From NCBI RefSeq assembly GCF_035515275.1, contig NZ_DATJBQ010000149.1, forward strand, positions 1-64,000: 64,000 bases of DNA, written 5' to 3'. A program made the translations under genes and the position numbers. Below are positions 55,193 to 64,000 of this stretch, one piece after another; the first letter of the stretch is position 1; the number at the start of each line of letters is the position of its first letter. The notes beneath the pieces were generated by a model that did not search any database, had not been told where the DNA came from, and saw nothing but the letters and a program-made list of their open reading frames with translations. The stretch is from Pusillimonas sp035515275 (lineage in GTDB: Bacteria; Pseudomonadota; Gammaproteobacteria; Burkholderiales; Burkholderiaceae_B).

Positions 55193-56161
55193 TTAGTTGG
55201 CCTGATCGCCCGGAATTTGCTGAATACCGGCCAAGAGCCAGCCCGCATCCTCTGCCTTGTACAGGTTCCAAACTTCTTCGAAGCGGAAAGCCTCGGCTCC
55301 GGGCGCCTCGCGCAGCATGCCCGAATAACGAACGCTGGCAAGGTGGCCGCCCGCTACCGCCTCAATGCCCAGAAGCTCGGCGTTAAGCAGCACCACTTCG
55401 GTGTGCTCGGGCCGGCCTTCGCGAGCCTGGATCTGCGGACGGAACTCGGCGATCAGGTCGTCGGTGAGGTATTCGCCAAGCTGATCGACATCGCCGCGGT
55501 CCCAGATACCCTGTATGGCAATAAACTGCTTCTTTGCGTTGGCCAGGAAACCGGCCGTATCAAAACCACCCGGAATGAACCAGCTGTCTTGAGCTTGTGC
55601 GGCTTCGGGCGCCGAGGGCTCGGCGATGGGCGCGGAAGCGGCCACAGGGGCGGCCGGCGGCATCGACGGACGCTGCCAGTCGGCGTTGCCCATGCCTTCG
55701 CGGCGCATGCCACCGGCGCCCTGCGTTGCCGCAGCAGGCGTACGACGGAAGCGGCGCACGATGAACAGAATGGCAAATGCGATTAGAGCAATGACGAGCA
55801 TGCTAGATAGCGCTTCGAGCAAGGCTCCGCTAAGCCCCATCTGGGACAGCAGCCAACCGATACCGAGACCGGCGGCAATGCCCATAAGCGGGCCCGTGAA
55901 ACGCGACATGCCGCTACGCGCGGCCGTACCCGCTGCTGCACCCGTGGCCGCAGCAGGCGACGCCGCACTGCGTTGGGTGGTACCCGCGGCTGCGGGCGGG
56001 GTGGCGGCGGGTTGATTCTGGGTGACCCGTTGCGATTGCTTGCCGAAGCTTTTTCCGCCGCCAAAACGGCGTGCTTCGGCGTCAAACGAGACGGAGACCA
56101 TGCTGACGGCGCAGATAGCCAAGAGGGCCGTAGCAAAAAAACGGGAAAACCGTTTGTTCAT
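55193..56161 (-). CDS. Tim44-like domain protein
   Basis: Predicted membrane protein of 322 residues. N-terminal signal or anchor (FSRFFATALLAICAVSMVSV), then Gly/Lys/Gln-rich RRFGGGKSFGKQSQRV typical of bacterial Tim44-like proteins, an Ala/Pro-rich linker, two membrane segments (about 90-135) ending in FIVRRFRR, and a C-terminal Tim44-like domain (about 190-322) with DVDQLGEYLTDDLIAEF. Bacterial relatives are common beside ubiE/ubiB in Burkholderiales. Function unknown; possibly a membrane-bound binding domain. Confidence 0.88.
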   Translation of the reverse strand: MNKRFSRFFATALLAICAVSMVSVSFDAEARRFGGGKSFGKQSQRVTQNQPAATPPAAAGTTQRSAASPAAATGAAAGTAARSGMSRFTGPLMGIAAGLGIGWLLSQMGLSGALLEALSSMLVIALIAFAILFIVRRFRRTPAAATQGAGGMRREGMGNADWQRPSMPPAAPVAASAPIAEPSAPEAAQAQDSWFIPGGFDTAGFLANAKKQFIAIQGIWDRGDVDQLGEYLTDDLIAEFRPQIQAREGRPEHTEVVLLNAELLGIEAVAGGHLASVRYSGMLREAPGAEAFRFEEVWNLYKAEDAGWLLAGIQQIPGDQAN

Positions 56162-56340
56162 GGAGTGCTCCTGTGCAGCCGGGCGTTTACGCCGCCGACC
56201 ACTGACGAAGGTTTTGGAGTAAGTGAGCTTACTGGAACCTGAATATTAACGTAGTTATGACCAGGTACCCAACCGAAAAGTTCACCGGCGACGGAAATGC
56301 TAAGATCGGGACCCGTTTTGTTTGACATGATTTGTTTCGT

Positions 56341-57645
56341 ATGAAGAGCCTTGCCGCCCTGTTTGCCGTCGTCGTTTCTTGTCTTGGTCCTACCGCAGCC
56401 GCGACGCTGCATGAGGCCGACGCCGCCTACGACCAAGGCAACTATGCCGCCGCAGCTGAACAATACCAAGTTGCGGCAGAGCAAGGCGATATCAACGCCC
56501 AAAGGAAACTGGGCGCTTTGTTTTCGTCGGGGCGCGGCGTACGACAAGATTACGCCCAATCGGCCAAGTGGTATCGCTTGGCTGCCGACCAAGGAGACCC
56601 GTCGGCGCAGGCCAGTCTGGGATACGCTTATGAAACCGGCCAAGGCGTTGCGCAAAACTACGCTGAAGCGATCAAGTGGTACCACGCGTCGGCGGAGCAA
56701 GGCTATTACATGGGCCAGTCAAATCTTGGCCATATGTACGAACAGGGGCGCGGGGTAGCGCAAGACTACAAAGAAGCCGCGCGCTTGTATCGTCTTGCCG
56801 CGGAGCAGGGCAACGCATGGAGCCAGGCTCAACTGGCCGGCCTGTACAACGCAGGCAAAGGCGTAGCGCAAGATCATGCCCAGGCCTTCACTTTATACAA
56901 GCTTGCCGCCGAACAAGGTAACGCCTTTGCACAAAACAGCATGGGGTATTTGCTTGAAACAGGCCAAGGCGGTGCCCAAGACCATGCAGAGGCGGCCAAA
57001 TGGTACCGCTTGGCTGCCGATCAGGGCAACGCTTATGCACAAGGCAATTTGGGCGCCATGTATCAGCACGGACGCGGAGTAAAGCAAGATTACAAGGAAG
57101 CGGCCCGTTGGTATCGACTGGCGGCGGATCAGAAGGAAGCTCGCGCGCAACACAACCTGGGGCAGTTATATTTTTACGGTCAAGGGGTGGCACAAGACCA
57201 CAAGCAGGCGGTTCAGTGGTATCGGCTGGCCGCCGAGCAGGGTAGTCGCGACGGCCAAACCAGCCTAGGTTATATGTATGACCTAGGGCAAGGTGTGGCC
57301 CAGGACTACAAAGAGGCAGTCAAATGGTACAGACTGGCTGCCGAGCAAGGTAGCGCCACAGCGCAAAGAAACCTCGGCATCCTCTACTCTAATGGAAACG
57401 GTGCACCTAAAAATGCGGTCGCTGCGTATGCATTGTGGAATGTCTCGGCCACGACAGACGCGTCGTCCGCAAATCCAGCTCCGCAGAATCGCAACGCCAT
57501 CGCAAAAACCTTGTCTCAAGAAGAGATCGAGCAGGGCCAGGCCCTGACGACCGAACTGATGGCCGCCGGGAACTTCCTGAAAGCGCTGGATAACCATGTG
57601 CTGAAGGCCGATCCAAACTATATGCGCCCCGTGATCCTGCCATAA
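56341..57645 (+). CDS. Sel1-repeat (SLR) secreted protein
   Basis: Protein of 434 residues with a signal peptide (MKSLAALFAVVVSCLGPTAAA). It consists mostly of about nine 36-residue Sel1-like repeats with the pattern A(x)WYRLAA(E/D)QG(x)A(x)AQ(x)NLG(x)MY(x)GRGV(x)QDY, from about residue 30 to 365, and ends in a non-repeat tail of 70 residues (TLSQEEIEQGQALTTELMAA...). Such solenoids bind proteins and often act in envelope signalling or host contact. ATG 56341 gives a normal signal peptide; TTG 56332 is another frame start. It lies on the plus strand between two minus-strand genes, so it is a separate unit. Confidence 0.9.
   Translation: MKSLAALFAVVVSCLGPTAAATLHEADAAYDQGNYAAAAEQYQVAAEQGDINAQRKLGALFSSGRGVRQDYAQSAKWYRLAADQGDPSAQASLGYAYETGQGVAQNYAEAIKWYHASAEQGYYMGQSNLGHMYEQGRGVAQDYKEAARLYRLAAEQGNAWSQAQLAGLYNAGKGVAQDHAQAFTLYKLAAEQGNAFAQNSMGYLLETGQGGAQDHAEAAKWYRLAADQGNAYAQGNLGAMYQHGRGVKQDYKEAARWYRLAADQKEARAQHNLGQLYFYGQGVAQDHKQAVQWYRLAAEQGSRDGQTSLGYMYDLGQGVAQDYKEAVKWYRLAAEQGSATAQRNLGILYSNGNGAPKNAVAAYALWNVSATTDASSANPAPQNRNAIAKTLSQEEIEQGQALTTELMAAGNFLKALDNHVLKADPNYMRPVILP
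56430..57410 (+). repeat. 108-bp tandem repeats coding for Sel1 units
   Basis: Nine consecutive units of about 108 bp code for the 36-residue repeats of the Sel1-type protein. They are similar but clearly diverged at DNA level, with recurring words such as GCCAAGTGGTA and CAAGACTACAA. Confidence 0.75.
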
Positions 57646-57676
57646 CAAGCCACAGCGCAGGGCTTATGGCCGAGCC

Positions 57677-58270
57677 CTAGCCGGAAATCCCCATCCATCC
57701 TTTTTCGGACTGCTTGAACGTCATGGTGTATTTTCTGACGAGCTCGGTCTCGGGTGACAAGGTTCGGTCGATAAGATGGCCGTACGTACTGATCAGGTAA
57801 GCGTCGCAAGCCTTCAACAGACCATCGATACGCTCTTTACTGATGCGCTGGGAAAGCTCTTGCAAAGCTTGCGGCTGCGGAACCTGGGTGGCCGGGCCGT
57901 TCCAATACTGAACAAACGCTTTTTCGGTACCCAGCAATTTGCCTTGCAGCATATGAATGCCGGCCTGCAAAGACTCGACCACCGTGCCGTCTTCCATACC
58001 CACCACACAATCCGAGAGCACCTGCAGGTAGTGGACCTTGGATTTGAGTGTGGCGTCAGCCACTACAACGTAGTTGTCGTTGTCTTTCCAGCCGTTTTCT
58101 CTTTCCCATGTATCAAGCTTGAAGTACGAGGCGTAAAGATCATAAGAGGAGATCGTGCGCTGCAGGTGATCCCGCACCACCTTATCGGAAGGTGTGTTTT
58201 GGGTGCAGCCTGCAAGTGCGCCTGCCAGCGCCACGGTGCTGATGAACAGGGTTCTGCTAAAGATGCTCAT
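57677..58270 (-). CDS. uncharacterised lipoprotein
   Basis: Protein of 197 residues with a lipoprotein signal (TLFISTVALAGALAGC, Cys near residue 22). The mature part is mixed, with strands around TWERENGWKDNDNYVVVADA, VVGMEDGTVVESLQAG and a C-terminal KYTMTFKQSEKGWMGISG strand pair. It resembles small DUF-type periplasmic lipoproteins but no family is recognised. It lies between the convergent Sel1-type gene and ubiE on the same strand as ubiE, with 46 bases between. Confidence 0.8.
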   Translation of the reverse strand: MSIFSRTLFISTVALAGALAGCTQNTPSDKVVRDHLQRTISSYDLYASYFKLDTWERENGWKDNDNYVVVADATLKSKVHYLQVLSDCVVGMEDGTVVESLQAGIHMLQGKLLGTEKAFVQYWNGPATQVPQPQALQELSQRISKERIDGLLKACDAYLISTYGHLIDRTLSPETELVRKYTMTFKQSEKGWMGISG

Positions 58271-58316
58271 TGGGGTGTTACACGGGTTGGTTCATAAAAC
58301 TAGGGGGCCCGGCGCG

Positions 58317-59123
58317 TCAGCCCAGATTCACACCTTCGTGCAAGGCAACCAGGCCTGCAGTCAGGTTGAAGTAACGCACCCGCGAAAGCCCGGCGGTGCG
58401 CATCATATCGGCCAGGGTTTCTTGGTCGGGGTGCATGCGTATGGATTCAGCCAGATAACGGTAGCTTTCTTCGTCACCCGCGACCCGCTTGCCCAGCCAG
58501 GGCAATACATTGAATGAATACCAGTCGTAGGCGGGCGCCAGAGGCTTGGCCACGCGCGAGAACTCCAGAACCAACAGCTTGCCGCCCGGCTTGAGTACCC
58601 GGCGCATCTCGGCCAGAGCCTGGTCTTTGTGGGTCATGTTGCGCAGGCCGAACGCCACGCTGACCCGATCAAAATACCCGTCGGGAAACGGCAGTTTTTC
58701 GGCATCGCACACCGCTGTCGGAAGCAAGAGCCCGGCATCGACCATGCGGTCACGACCCACGCGCAGCATGGAGTCGTTGATGTCGGTAAGCCACACCTGG
58801 CCGCTGGGACCCACCCGGCGAGCGAATGCCTTGGACAAATCGCCCGTGCCCCCGGCGATGTCCAGCACCTTCATGCCTGGCCTGAGTTCGGCCCTGCCGA
58901 CGGTAAATGCCTTCCAGACCCGGTGCAGGCCGGCCGACATGAGGTCGTTCATGACGTCGTACTTGGCCGCCACCGAATGAAAGACCTCGGCCACCTTGCG
59001 TGCTTTCTCGGCCTCTTGAACGGTTTGATAACCGAAATGAGTGGTTGGGGTGCCGGGCGTGGGCTGGGGCGTGGAAGGATCTGGCATGACAATATAGGTT
59101 GACTCAGAGTGCGGAAGGGTCAT
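58317..59123 (-). CDS. ubiE: ubiquinone/menaquinone C-methyltransferase
   Basis: SAM-dependent methyltransferase of 268 residues acting on 2-octaprenyl-6-methoxy-1,4-benzoquinol. THFGYQTVQEAEKARKVAEV is the family N-terminus, KVLDIAGGTGDLSKAFARRV the SAM motif, DAEKLPFPDGYFDRVSVAFG the substrate motif and LRNMTHKDQALAEMRRVLKP typical. The start could be ATG 59123 or ATG 59087; neither has a clear ribosome site. It is the first of the ubi genes of this area on the minus strand and is divergent from phoB. Confidence 0.96.
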   Translation of the reverse strand: MTLPHSESTYIVMPDPSTPQPTPGTPTTHFGYQTVQEAEKARKVAEVFHSVAAKYDVMNDLMSAGLHRVWKAFTVGRAELRPGMKVLDIAGGTGDLSKAFARRVGPSGQVWLTDINDSMLRVGRDRMVDAGLLLPTAVCDAEKLPFPDGYFDRVSVAFGLRNMTHKDQALAEMRRVLKPGGKLLVLEFSRVAKPLAPAYDWYSFNVLPWLGKRVAGDEESYRYLAESIRMHPDQETLADMMRTAGLSRVRYFNLTAGLVALHEGVNLG

Positions 59124-59200
59124 TTTAGATTAAAGCGGCGTGCTGACTGAATTCAGCCGGAAACCGAGCGTGGCCCGACCATTGCACCGACCCATGACAG

Positions 59201-59218
59201 TTTTCACAAACCTGTAAT
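59201..59218 (+). promoter_or_regulatory. probable Pho box upstream of phoB
   Basis: TTTTCACAAACCTGTAAT matches the 18-base consensus CTGTCATAAACCTGTCAT at 14 of 18 positions, with the two half-sites spaced by 11 bases as required for PhoB. It lies 61 bases before the phoB start. This suggests that phoB-phoR is self-activated under phosphate limitation. Confidence 0.65.
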
Positions 59219-59278
59219 ATTGAAGCCATAACATGCTTCGTATTCCGTCATTCAAAATCAATTCATATTGCCACTGCC

Positions 59279-59983
59279 ATGAGTACGACCATTTTAGTCA
59301 TCGAAGACGAACCGGCCATCCAGGAACTGATTTCGGTCAACCTGAGCTTTGCCGGTCATAAGGTGCTGCGAGCCTTTGACGCTGAGCAGGCCCAGACCCT
59401 CATCCGCGCCGAACTGCCCGACCTGATCCTGCTGGACTGGATGCTACCGGGCGCCTCGGGCATTACCTTGGCTAAAAAATTACGCAGCGAAGAACGCACC
59501 CGCCAGGTGCCGGTAATCATGCTCACGGCCAAAGGTTCGGAACACGACAAGATAGAGGGCCTGGAAGCCGGCGCCGACGACTACATCACCAAGCCGTTTT
59601 CACCCAAAGAGCTGATGGCGCGCATCAAGGCGGTGTTGCGTCGACGCGCGCCCCAGCTTACCGACGACCTTATTAAAATAGGTACACTGACACTGGATCC
59701 GGCCACGCACCGTGTCACCGGCGATGACCGCAGCCTTACCGTCGGGCCAACCGAGTTTCGCCTGTTGCATTTTTTCATGACACACACCGAGCGCGTATTT
59801 TCGCGCGCCCAATTGCTGGATCAGGTATGGGGAGACCATGTGTTCGTCGAAGAGCGTACCGTCGATGTGCATATTCGTCGTTTGCGCAAGGCGCTCGAGC
59901 CTACCGGTCACGACACCCATATCGAAACCGTACGCGGCGCCGGCTACCGTTTTGCCGTGCAACGCCCTATTCCTGCCAACTGA
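59279..59983 (+). CDS. phoB: phosphate regulon response regulator PhoB
   Basis: OmpR-type regulator of 234 residues. The receiver domain (about 1-120) has the acidic pocket VIEDE, phosphorylated Asp in LLDWMLPGASG and the MLTAKG and KPFSPKEL motifs. The C-terminal winged-helix DNA-binding domain (about 130-230) reads VGPTEFRLLHFFMTHTERVF, DHVFVEERTVDVHIRRLRKA and VRGAGYRF, which are diagnostic for PhoB. phoR follows after 33 bases. A Pho box lies upstream. Confidence 0.96.
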   Translation: MSTTILVIEDEPAIQELISVNLSFAGHKVLRAFDAEQAQTLIRAELPDLILLDWMLPGASGITLAKKLRSEERTRQVPVIMLTAKGSEHDKIEGLEAGADDYITKPFSPKELMARIKAVLRRRAPQLTDDLIKIGTLTLDPATHRVTGDDRSLTVGPTEFRLLHFFMTHTERVFSRAQLLDQVWGDHVFVEERTVDVHIRRLRKALEPTGHDTHIETVRGAGYRFAVQRPIPAN

Positions 59984-60016
59984 TTTCGCCTGCGCACGCT
60001 ACAAGCCGATCTTTCA

Positions 60017-61324
60017 ATGTTAAAAACTTTTTTTTCGATCGGCGTATGGGCGCTGGCTGCCTGGCTGCTAGGCCGGTGGATCAACCCGGTTACAGGCTGG
60101 TCGGTGCTGACCTTCGGCCTAGTCGCCATGATCATCGTCAGCGGAATCCAGCTCTCGACCATTTCAAAGTGGGTCAAGAACATCAATAATCCGCCCCCTG
60201 TGTCGGTGGGTCCGTGGGACGAAATTCTGGCTCCCATCTACCGCAAGCTTCGCAGTGACGGGCAGGAAATCGAAGAGCTCAATCGCCACCTCGACAGCAT
60301 CATGCTGGCAGCCAGCGCGCTGCCCGACGGCGCAATCACCCTTGATCAGGAAATGAACGTTACCTGGTGCAACCCTGTGGCCGCCGAGCATACCGGCCTC
60401 AATATCGAGGCCGACCGGGGATTCAGCATATTCAATATTTTGCGCGCCCCGGAATTTGCCGCATACGCCCGCAACCAGAACTGGTCCGCCCCCCTTTTGA
60501 TGCATGTGGTTCGCGAAGGCCAGGATCGTTCGCTACTGGTTCAGCTGACGCAATACGGCACGGACCAGTTTCTGGTGGTCACGCGCGACGTGACCCAGCT
60601 TGAAAAGCTCGAAACCACACGAAAAGATTTCGTCGCTAATGTTTCGCACGAGCTGCGCACCCCGCTTACCGTGTTGGCCGGTTTTCTTGAAACCTTGCAC
60701 GACATGCCCGAAGACTCGATCAGCGACGAGCAGCGCGAGCAATACCACATTCTTATGATGGAGCAGGCCGGCCGAATGCAGGCCATTGTCGACGACCTGC
60801 TGACCCTTTCCACGCTCGAGTCCTCCCCCTCAATCGCGGGGGGGCCGGTACGTGTTGCCGACCTGATCGAAACCGCCCTGCAGCAGGCCCGCAGCCTGTC
60901 GAAAGACCAGCATGTGTTTGTGGTCAATATCAATGCCGACCTTTGCATCACCGGCATCGAAGCCGAACTGGCCTCGGGCATCAGCAATCTGCTGACCAAC
61001 GCCGTTCGCTACACGCCCACCAACGGCACGATTACCGTCAGTTGGTATTTAACCGAGTCGGGCAAAGCGTGCTATTCGGTGCAGGACACGGGTATTGGCA
61101 TTGCCGCACACGATATTCCGCGTCTTACAGAACGGTTTTATCGGGTAGACCGCGGCCGCTCACGCTCTACCGGCGGCACGGGGCTGGGGCTGGCCATTAC
61201 CAAACATGTGGCCATGCGCCACAATGCCGAGCTGAACATTCGCAGCCGCTTCGGTGCGGGCAGCCTGTTTTCACTGGAGTTTCCATCGTCGCGGGTGGTC
61301 AAATGCCCCAACCAGCCTGAATAA
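60017..61324 (+). CDS. phoR: phosphate regulon sensor kinase PhoR
   Basis: Membrane histidine kinase of 435 residues. Two N-terminal membrane segments (FFSIGVWALAAWLLGRWI and SVLTFGLVAMIIVSGIQL), a PAS-like domain (about 90-210), the DHp motif FVANVSHELRTPLTVLAGFL with phosphorylated His, and an HATPase domain with NLLTNAVRYTP (N box), DTGIGI and GGTGLGLAI (G boxes). The lack of a large periplasmic domain is typical of PhoR, which senses phosphate through the Pst system. It is the partner of the preceding phoB. Confidence 0.96.
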   Translation: MLKTFFSIGVWALAAWLLGRWINPVTGWSVLTFGLVAMIIVSGIQLSTISKWVKNINNPPPVSVGPWDEILAPIYRKLRSDGQEIEELNRHLDSIMLAASALPDGAITLDQEMNVTWCNPVAAEHTGLNIEADRGFSIFNILRAPEFAAYARNQNWSAPLLMHVVREGQDRSLLVQLTQYGTDQFLVVTRDVTQLEKLETTRKDFVANVSHELRTPLTVLAGFLETLHDMPEDSISDEQREQYHILMMEQAGRMQAIVDDLLTLSTLESSPSIAGGPVRVADLIETALQQARSLSKDQHVFVVNINADLCITGIEAELASGISNLLTNAVRYTPTNGTITVSWYLTESGKACYSVQDTGIGIAAHDIPRLTERFYRVDRGRSRSTGGTGLGLAITKHVAMRHNAELNIRSRFGAGSLFSLEFPSSRVVKCPNQPE

Positions 61325-61361
61325 CCAGGGCCGGACGGGCAACCGCCCGGAGCCGGCATAC

Positions 61362-64000
61362 TTACACCAGCACGCGCTCGATCCCGCCCGAATTGGCCTG
61401 TTTTACGTAGTCTTGCATCCACGACTCGCCCAGAATATGGCGCGCCATTTCAACCACGATGTAATCAGCATCCATGCCGGTGTCGCCCTGATAACGCGAC
61501 AAACCCTGCAAGCACGAAGGACAGGACGTCAGCATCTTGACCTCGCCCTCAAAGCCGTCGGCACGCAGCGTGTCAGAGTTCTTGGCAAGCTCTTCGCGCT
61601 TGCGAAACCTGACCTGGGTCGAGATATCGGGACGCGACACCGCCAAGGTGCCTGACTCGCCACAGCAGCGATCCGTGCGGATGGCGCCCTCGCCCACCAA
61701 AGACTTGACCGTTTTAAGCGGGTCTTGCAGCTTCATGGGGGTATGACAGGGGTCGTGGTACATATAACGCACCCCCGTTGCCCCCTCGAGCTTGATGCCT
61801 TTTTCAAGCAGGTACTCGTGAATATCGATAAGCCGGCAGCCCGGAAAGATCTTGTCGAATTCGTAGCCCGCCAGTTGGTCATAGCAGGTGCCGCAACTGA
61901 CCACCACGGTTTTGATGTCCAGGTAGTTCAGGGTGGTGGCCATGCGATGGAACAGCACCCTGTTATCGGTAATGATTTTTTCGGCCTTGTCATTCATGCC
62001 ATTACCCCGCTGCGGATAGCCGCAGCAGAGGTAGCCTGGCGGCAGCACGGTTTGCACCCCGGCATGCCACAGCATGGCCTGTGTCGCCAGACCCACCTGC
62101 GAGAACAGGCGCTCTGACCCGCAACCCGGAAAATAAAACACCGCTTCGGTATCGTGCGAGGTAGACGCAGGGTTTCGAATAATGGGTACGTATTCGGGGT
62201 CTTCGATGTCGAGCAACTTGCGCGCCGTCTGTTTGGGCAGGCCGCCGGGCATTTTTTTATTGACGAAATGAATGACCTGTTCGCGGATGGGCGCCTTGCC
62301 CACGGTGGCGGGCGGGCTCTGCGTCTGTTTGCGAGCCGGCGCGGCCAGCAGGTCGTGCGCCAAACGCTGAGCCTTGTAGCCCACCTCGATCATGGCCGTA
62401 CGGGTGGCCTTGATGACGCGCGGATCTTTGGCGTTCAGGAAGAACATGGCCGCCGCCGTGCCGGGGTTGAACGATTTTTTACCCATGCGGCGCAACAAGG
62501 CGCGCATTTCCATGGAGACATCACCAAAATCGATGTCGACTGGACACGGGTTATAGCATTTGTGGCAAATGGTGCAATGATCGGCCACGTCCTCGAACTC
62601 GCCCCAGTGCTTCAGACTGATACCCCGCCGGGTTTGCTCTTCGTACAAAAAGGCTTCGATCAGTAGCGAAGTGGCCAGAATCTTGTTGCGCGGCGAATAC
62701 AGCAAGTTGGCGCGCGGCACATGAGTGGCGCACACTGGCTTGCACTTGCCACAGCGCAGACAGTCTTTGATTGCGCCAGAGATGGCGCCGATCTCGCTTT
62801 GCTGCATGATGAGCGATTCGTGCCCCAGCAAATTGAAGCTGGGCGTCCAGGCGTGGCGCAGGTCGGCTCCCGGCATAAGCTTGCCGGCATTAAAGCGCCC
62901 TTCGGGGTCGATGCGCTGTTTATAGTCCTGAAAAGGTTGCAGCTCTTCCTGGGTAAGGAACTCGTACTTGGTCAGCCCAATACCGTGCTCGCCCGAAATA
63001 ACACCGTCAAGATCGCGTGCGATCTGCATAATGCGCACAACGGCCTCGTTGGCCTCGCGCAGCATCTCGTAGTCGTCAGAGTTGACAGGAATATTCGTAT
63101 GCACGTTGCCGTCGCCGGCGTGCATGTGCAGGGCGACAAATACTCGTCCGCGCAGCACGCGGTCGTGAATGGCCTGGATCTCGGCCAGCACCGCAGCACA
63201 TTCGGCACCCGCAAAGTAGCGCTCCATCAGTGCACGAATCTCGGTCTTCCACGAGACCCGTATCGTGTGGTCCTGAACCACATCGAAGACGCGAGCCTCG
63301 GGCTGGGCGCCCAGACGATTTGCCAATATGCGCTGATCGGGGTCTTCGAGGCCCAGGTCCTGCATGCGCCCCAACCCTTCTGCCAACGGCAGATCAAGGT
63401 TAAGGAGCAGCCAGCTCCAGCGCTCGCGCACCGCACGCAGCGTGGCGACCGCTTCGAGTACGCGTTCTTGCAGCACGTCTTCGCGTGTGTGCTCGGCGTC
63501 TTCGAGGTCTTCGATCTTGCCCACGGGCAGTTCGCCCGAAGTAAGAAACAGTTCGAGCTGGTCGAGCAGGCGAAGCTTGTTGCGCGTGGAAAGCTCGATG
63601 TTGATGCGCTCGATCGCGTCGGTATATTCACCCATGCGGTCCAACGGAATGACCACGTCTTCGTTGATCTTGAAGGCGTTGGTGTGGCGGGCAATGGCGG
63701 CAGTACGCGCGCGGTCAAGCCAGAAGCGCTTGCGCGCTTCGGCACTGACCGCCACAAAGCCTTCGCCGTGACGGGTGTTGGCAATGCGCACCACTTCGCT
63801 GGCGGCGGCTGCCACGGCGTCTGGGTCGTCGCCCACAATATCGCCGAACAGGGCCATTTTGGGCATGCCGCCCCGTTTGCTTTTGGTGGTGTAATCCACC
63901 GCTCGCAAATACCGCTCGTCAAGGTGTTCGAGCCCGGCCAAAATGGCGCCCATGCGGCGCCCTTCAACGTCGAGATAATTTTTTACCTCGACGATGGAAG
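61362..64000 (-). CDS. FAD/Fe-S oxidoreductase (DUF3683, GlcD-type with CCG domains), 5' end outside
   Basis: C-terminal 878 residues of a large redox enzyme; the frame stays open to the window's end, so its N-terminus is missing. The visible part begins with FAD-linked oxidase sequence (GVISGEHGIGLTKYEF, ALHMHAGDGNVHTNIPVNSD), followed by a two-cluster ferredoxin domain (LRCGKCKPVC and CTICHKCYNPCPVD) and two CCG domains (YFPGCGSERLF, GYLCCGYP, YHDPCHTPM, RCCGESGTLA, SCPSCLQG). This fits large D-2-hydroxyacid dehydrogenase relatives that feed electrons to quinones. Substrate unknown. A short GC-rich convergent gap separates it from phoR. Confidence 0.9.
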   Translation of the reverse strand, partial: SIVEVKNYLDVEGRRMGAILAGLEHLDERYLRAVDYTTKSKRGGMPKMALFGDIVGDDPDAVAAAASEVVRIANTRHGEGFVAVSAEARKRFWLDRARTAAIARHTNAFKINEDVVIPLDRMGEYTDAIERINIELSTRNKLRLLDQLELFLTSGELPVGKIEDLEDAEHTREDVLQERVLEAVATLRAVRERWSWLLLNLDLPLAEGLGRMQDLGLEDPDQRILANRLGAQPEARVFDVVQDHTIRVSWKTEIRALMERYFAGAECAAVLAEIQAIHDRVLRGRVFVALHMHAGDGNVHTNIPVNSDDYEMLREANEAVVRIMQIARDLDGVISGEHGIGLTKYEFLTQEELQPFQDYKQRIDPEGRFNAGKLMPGADLRHAWTPSFNLLGHESLIMQQSEIGAISGAIKDCLRCGKCKPVCATHVPRANLLYSPRNKILATSLLIEAFLYEEQTRRGISLKHWGEFEDVADHCTICHKCYNPCPVDIDFGDVSMEMRALLRRMGKKSFNPGTAAAMFFLNAKDPRVIKATRTAMIEVGYKAQRLAHDLLAAPARKQTQSPPATVGKAPIREQVIHFVNKKMPGGLPKQTARKLLDIEDPEYVPIIRNPASTSHDTEAVFYFPGCGSERLFSQVGLATQAMLWHAGVQTVLPPGYLCCGYPQRGNGMNDKAEKIITDNRVLFHRMATTLNYLDIKTVVVSCGTCYDQLAGYEFDKIFPGCRLIDIHEYLLEKGIKLEGATGVRYMYHDPCHTPMKLQDPLKTVKSLVGEGAIRTDRCCGESGTLAVSRPDISTQVRFRKREELAKNSDTLRADGFEGEVKMLTSCPSCLQGLSRYQGDTGMDADYIVVEMARHILGESWMQDYVKQANSGGIERVLV

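Overview
The window reads as chromosomal DNA of a betaproteobacterium, most likely Burkholderiales of the Alcaligenaceae type. This is inferred from the moderately high GC, the gene sets panC-scpA-DUF3460, coaE-zapD and ubiE/tim44/ubiJ/ubiB, the frequent GTG/TTG starts and the protein sequences themselves. No phage, complete insertion sequence or CRISPR array was recognised. Both ends of the window cut a gene (hutU at the left, a DUF3683-type FAD/Fe-S oxidoreductase at the right).

Layout. 1-3 kb: the end of a histidine utilisation operon (hutU, hutG, hutI). 3-5.3 kb: a solitary arsB and a convergent lipoprotein gene. 5.4-8.2 kb: an AraC-type regulator divergent from an FAD-dependent aromatic monooxygenase. 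8.2-21.5 kb: a six-gene leftward operon coding for a 2115-residue secreted haem peroxidase with RTX repeats, two TolC-family proteins, a SapC-family protein, and the ABC and membrane fusion subunits of a type I exporter. 21.8-25 kb: a strong two-way terminator, tRNA-Pro(CGG), polyprenyl diphosphate synthase, a DUF815 ATPase and a Nudix-ThiE fusion. 25-34 kb: an MdtABC/MuxABC-OpmB-like RND efflux operon. 34-39 kb: zapD, coaE, an NlpE-like lipoprotein, an orphan LuxR-type HTH protein with a lux-box-like palindrome upstream, panC, scpA and DUF3460. 39-47 kb: an XRE regulator and metH, then a cobalamin riboswitch divergent from metH that leads btuB and btuF. 47-51.3 kb: a non-coding stretch with two large hairpin elements, then thiG, thiD, a PIMT-like methyltransferase and a fourth TolC-family gene. 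51.3-59 kb: hldE-type adenylyltransferase, a diiron desaturase-like protein, and ubiB, ubiJ, tim44 and ubiE, with a Sel1-repeat protein and a lipoprotein inserted among them. 59-61.3 kb: phoB-phoR behind a probable Pho box. 61.4 kb to the end: the FAD/Fe-S oxidoreductase.

The two most interesting regions are the peroxidase-exporter operon and the pair of hairpin elements at 47.0-47.3 kb. The operon carries cargo and a complete tripartite exporter, plus an extra outer-membrane factor and SapC, and its cargo may be a manganese-oxidising or oxidant-generating enzyme. The two hairpins have nearly identical 29-nt apical loops but different, still self-complementary 26-32 bp stems, a pattern that suggests selection on structure. 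Vitamin B12 use (riboswitch, btuB, btuF, metH) forms a compact unit. Thiamine genes are scattered and thiS is not next to thiG.
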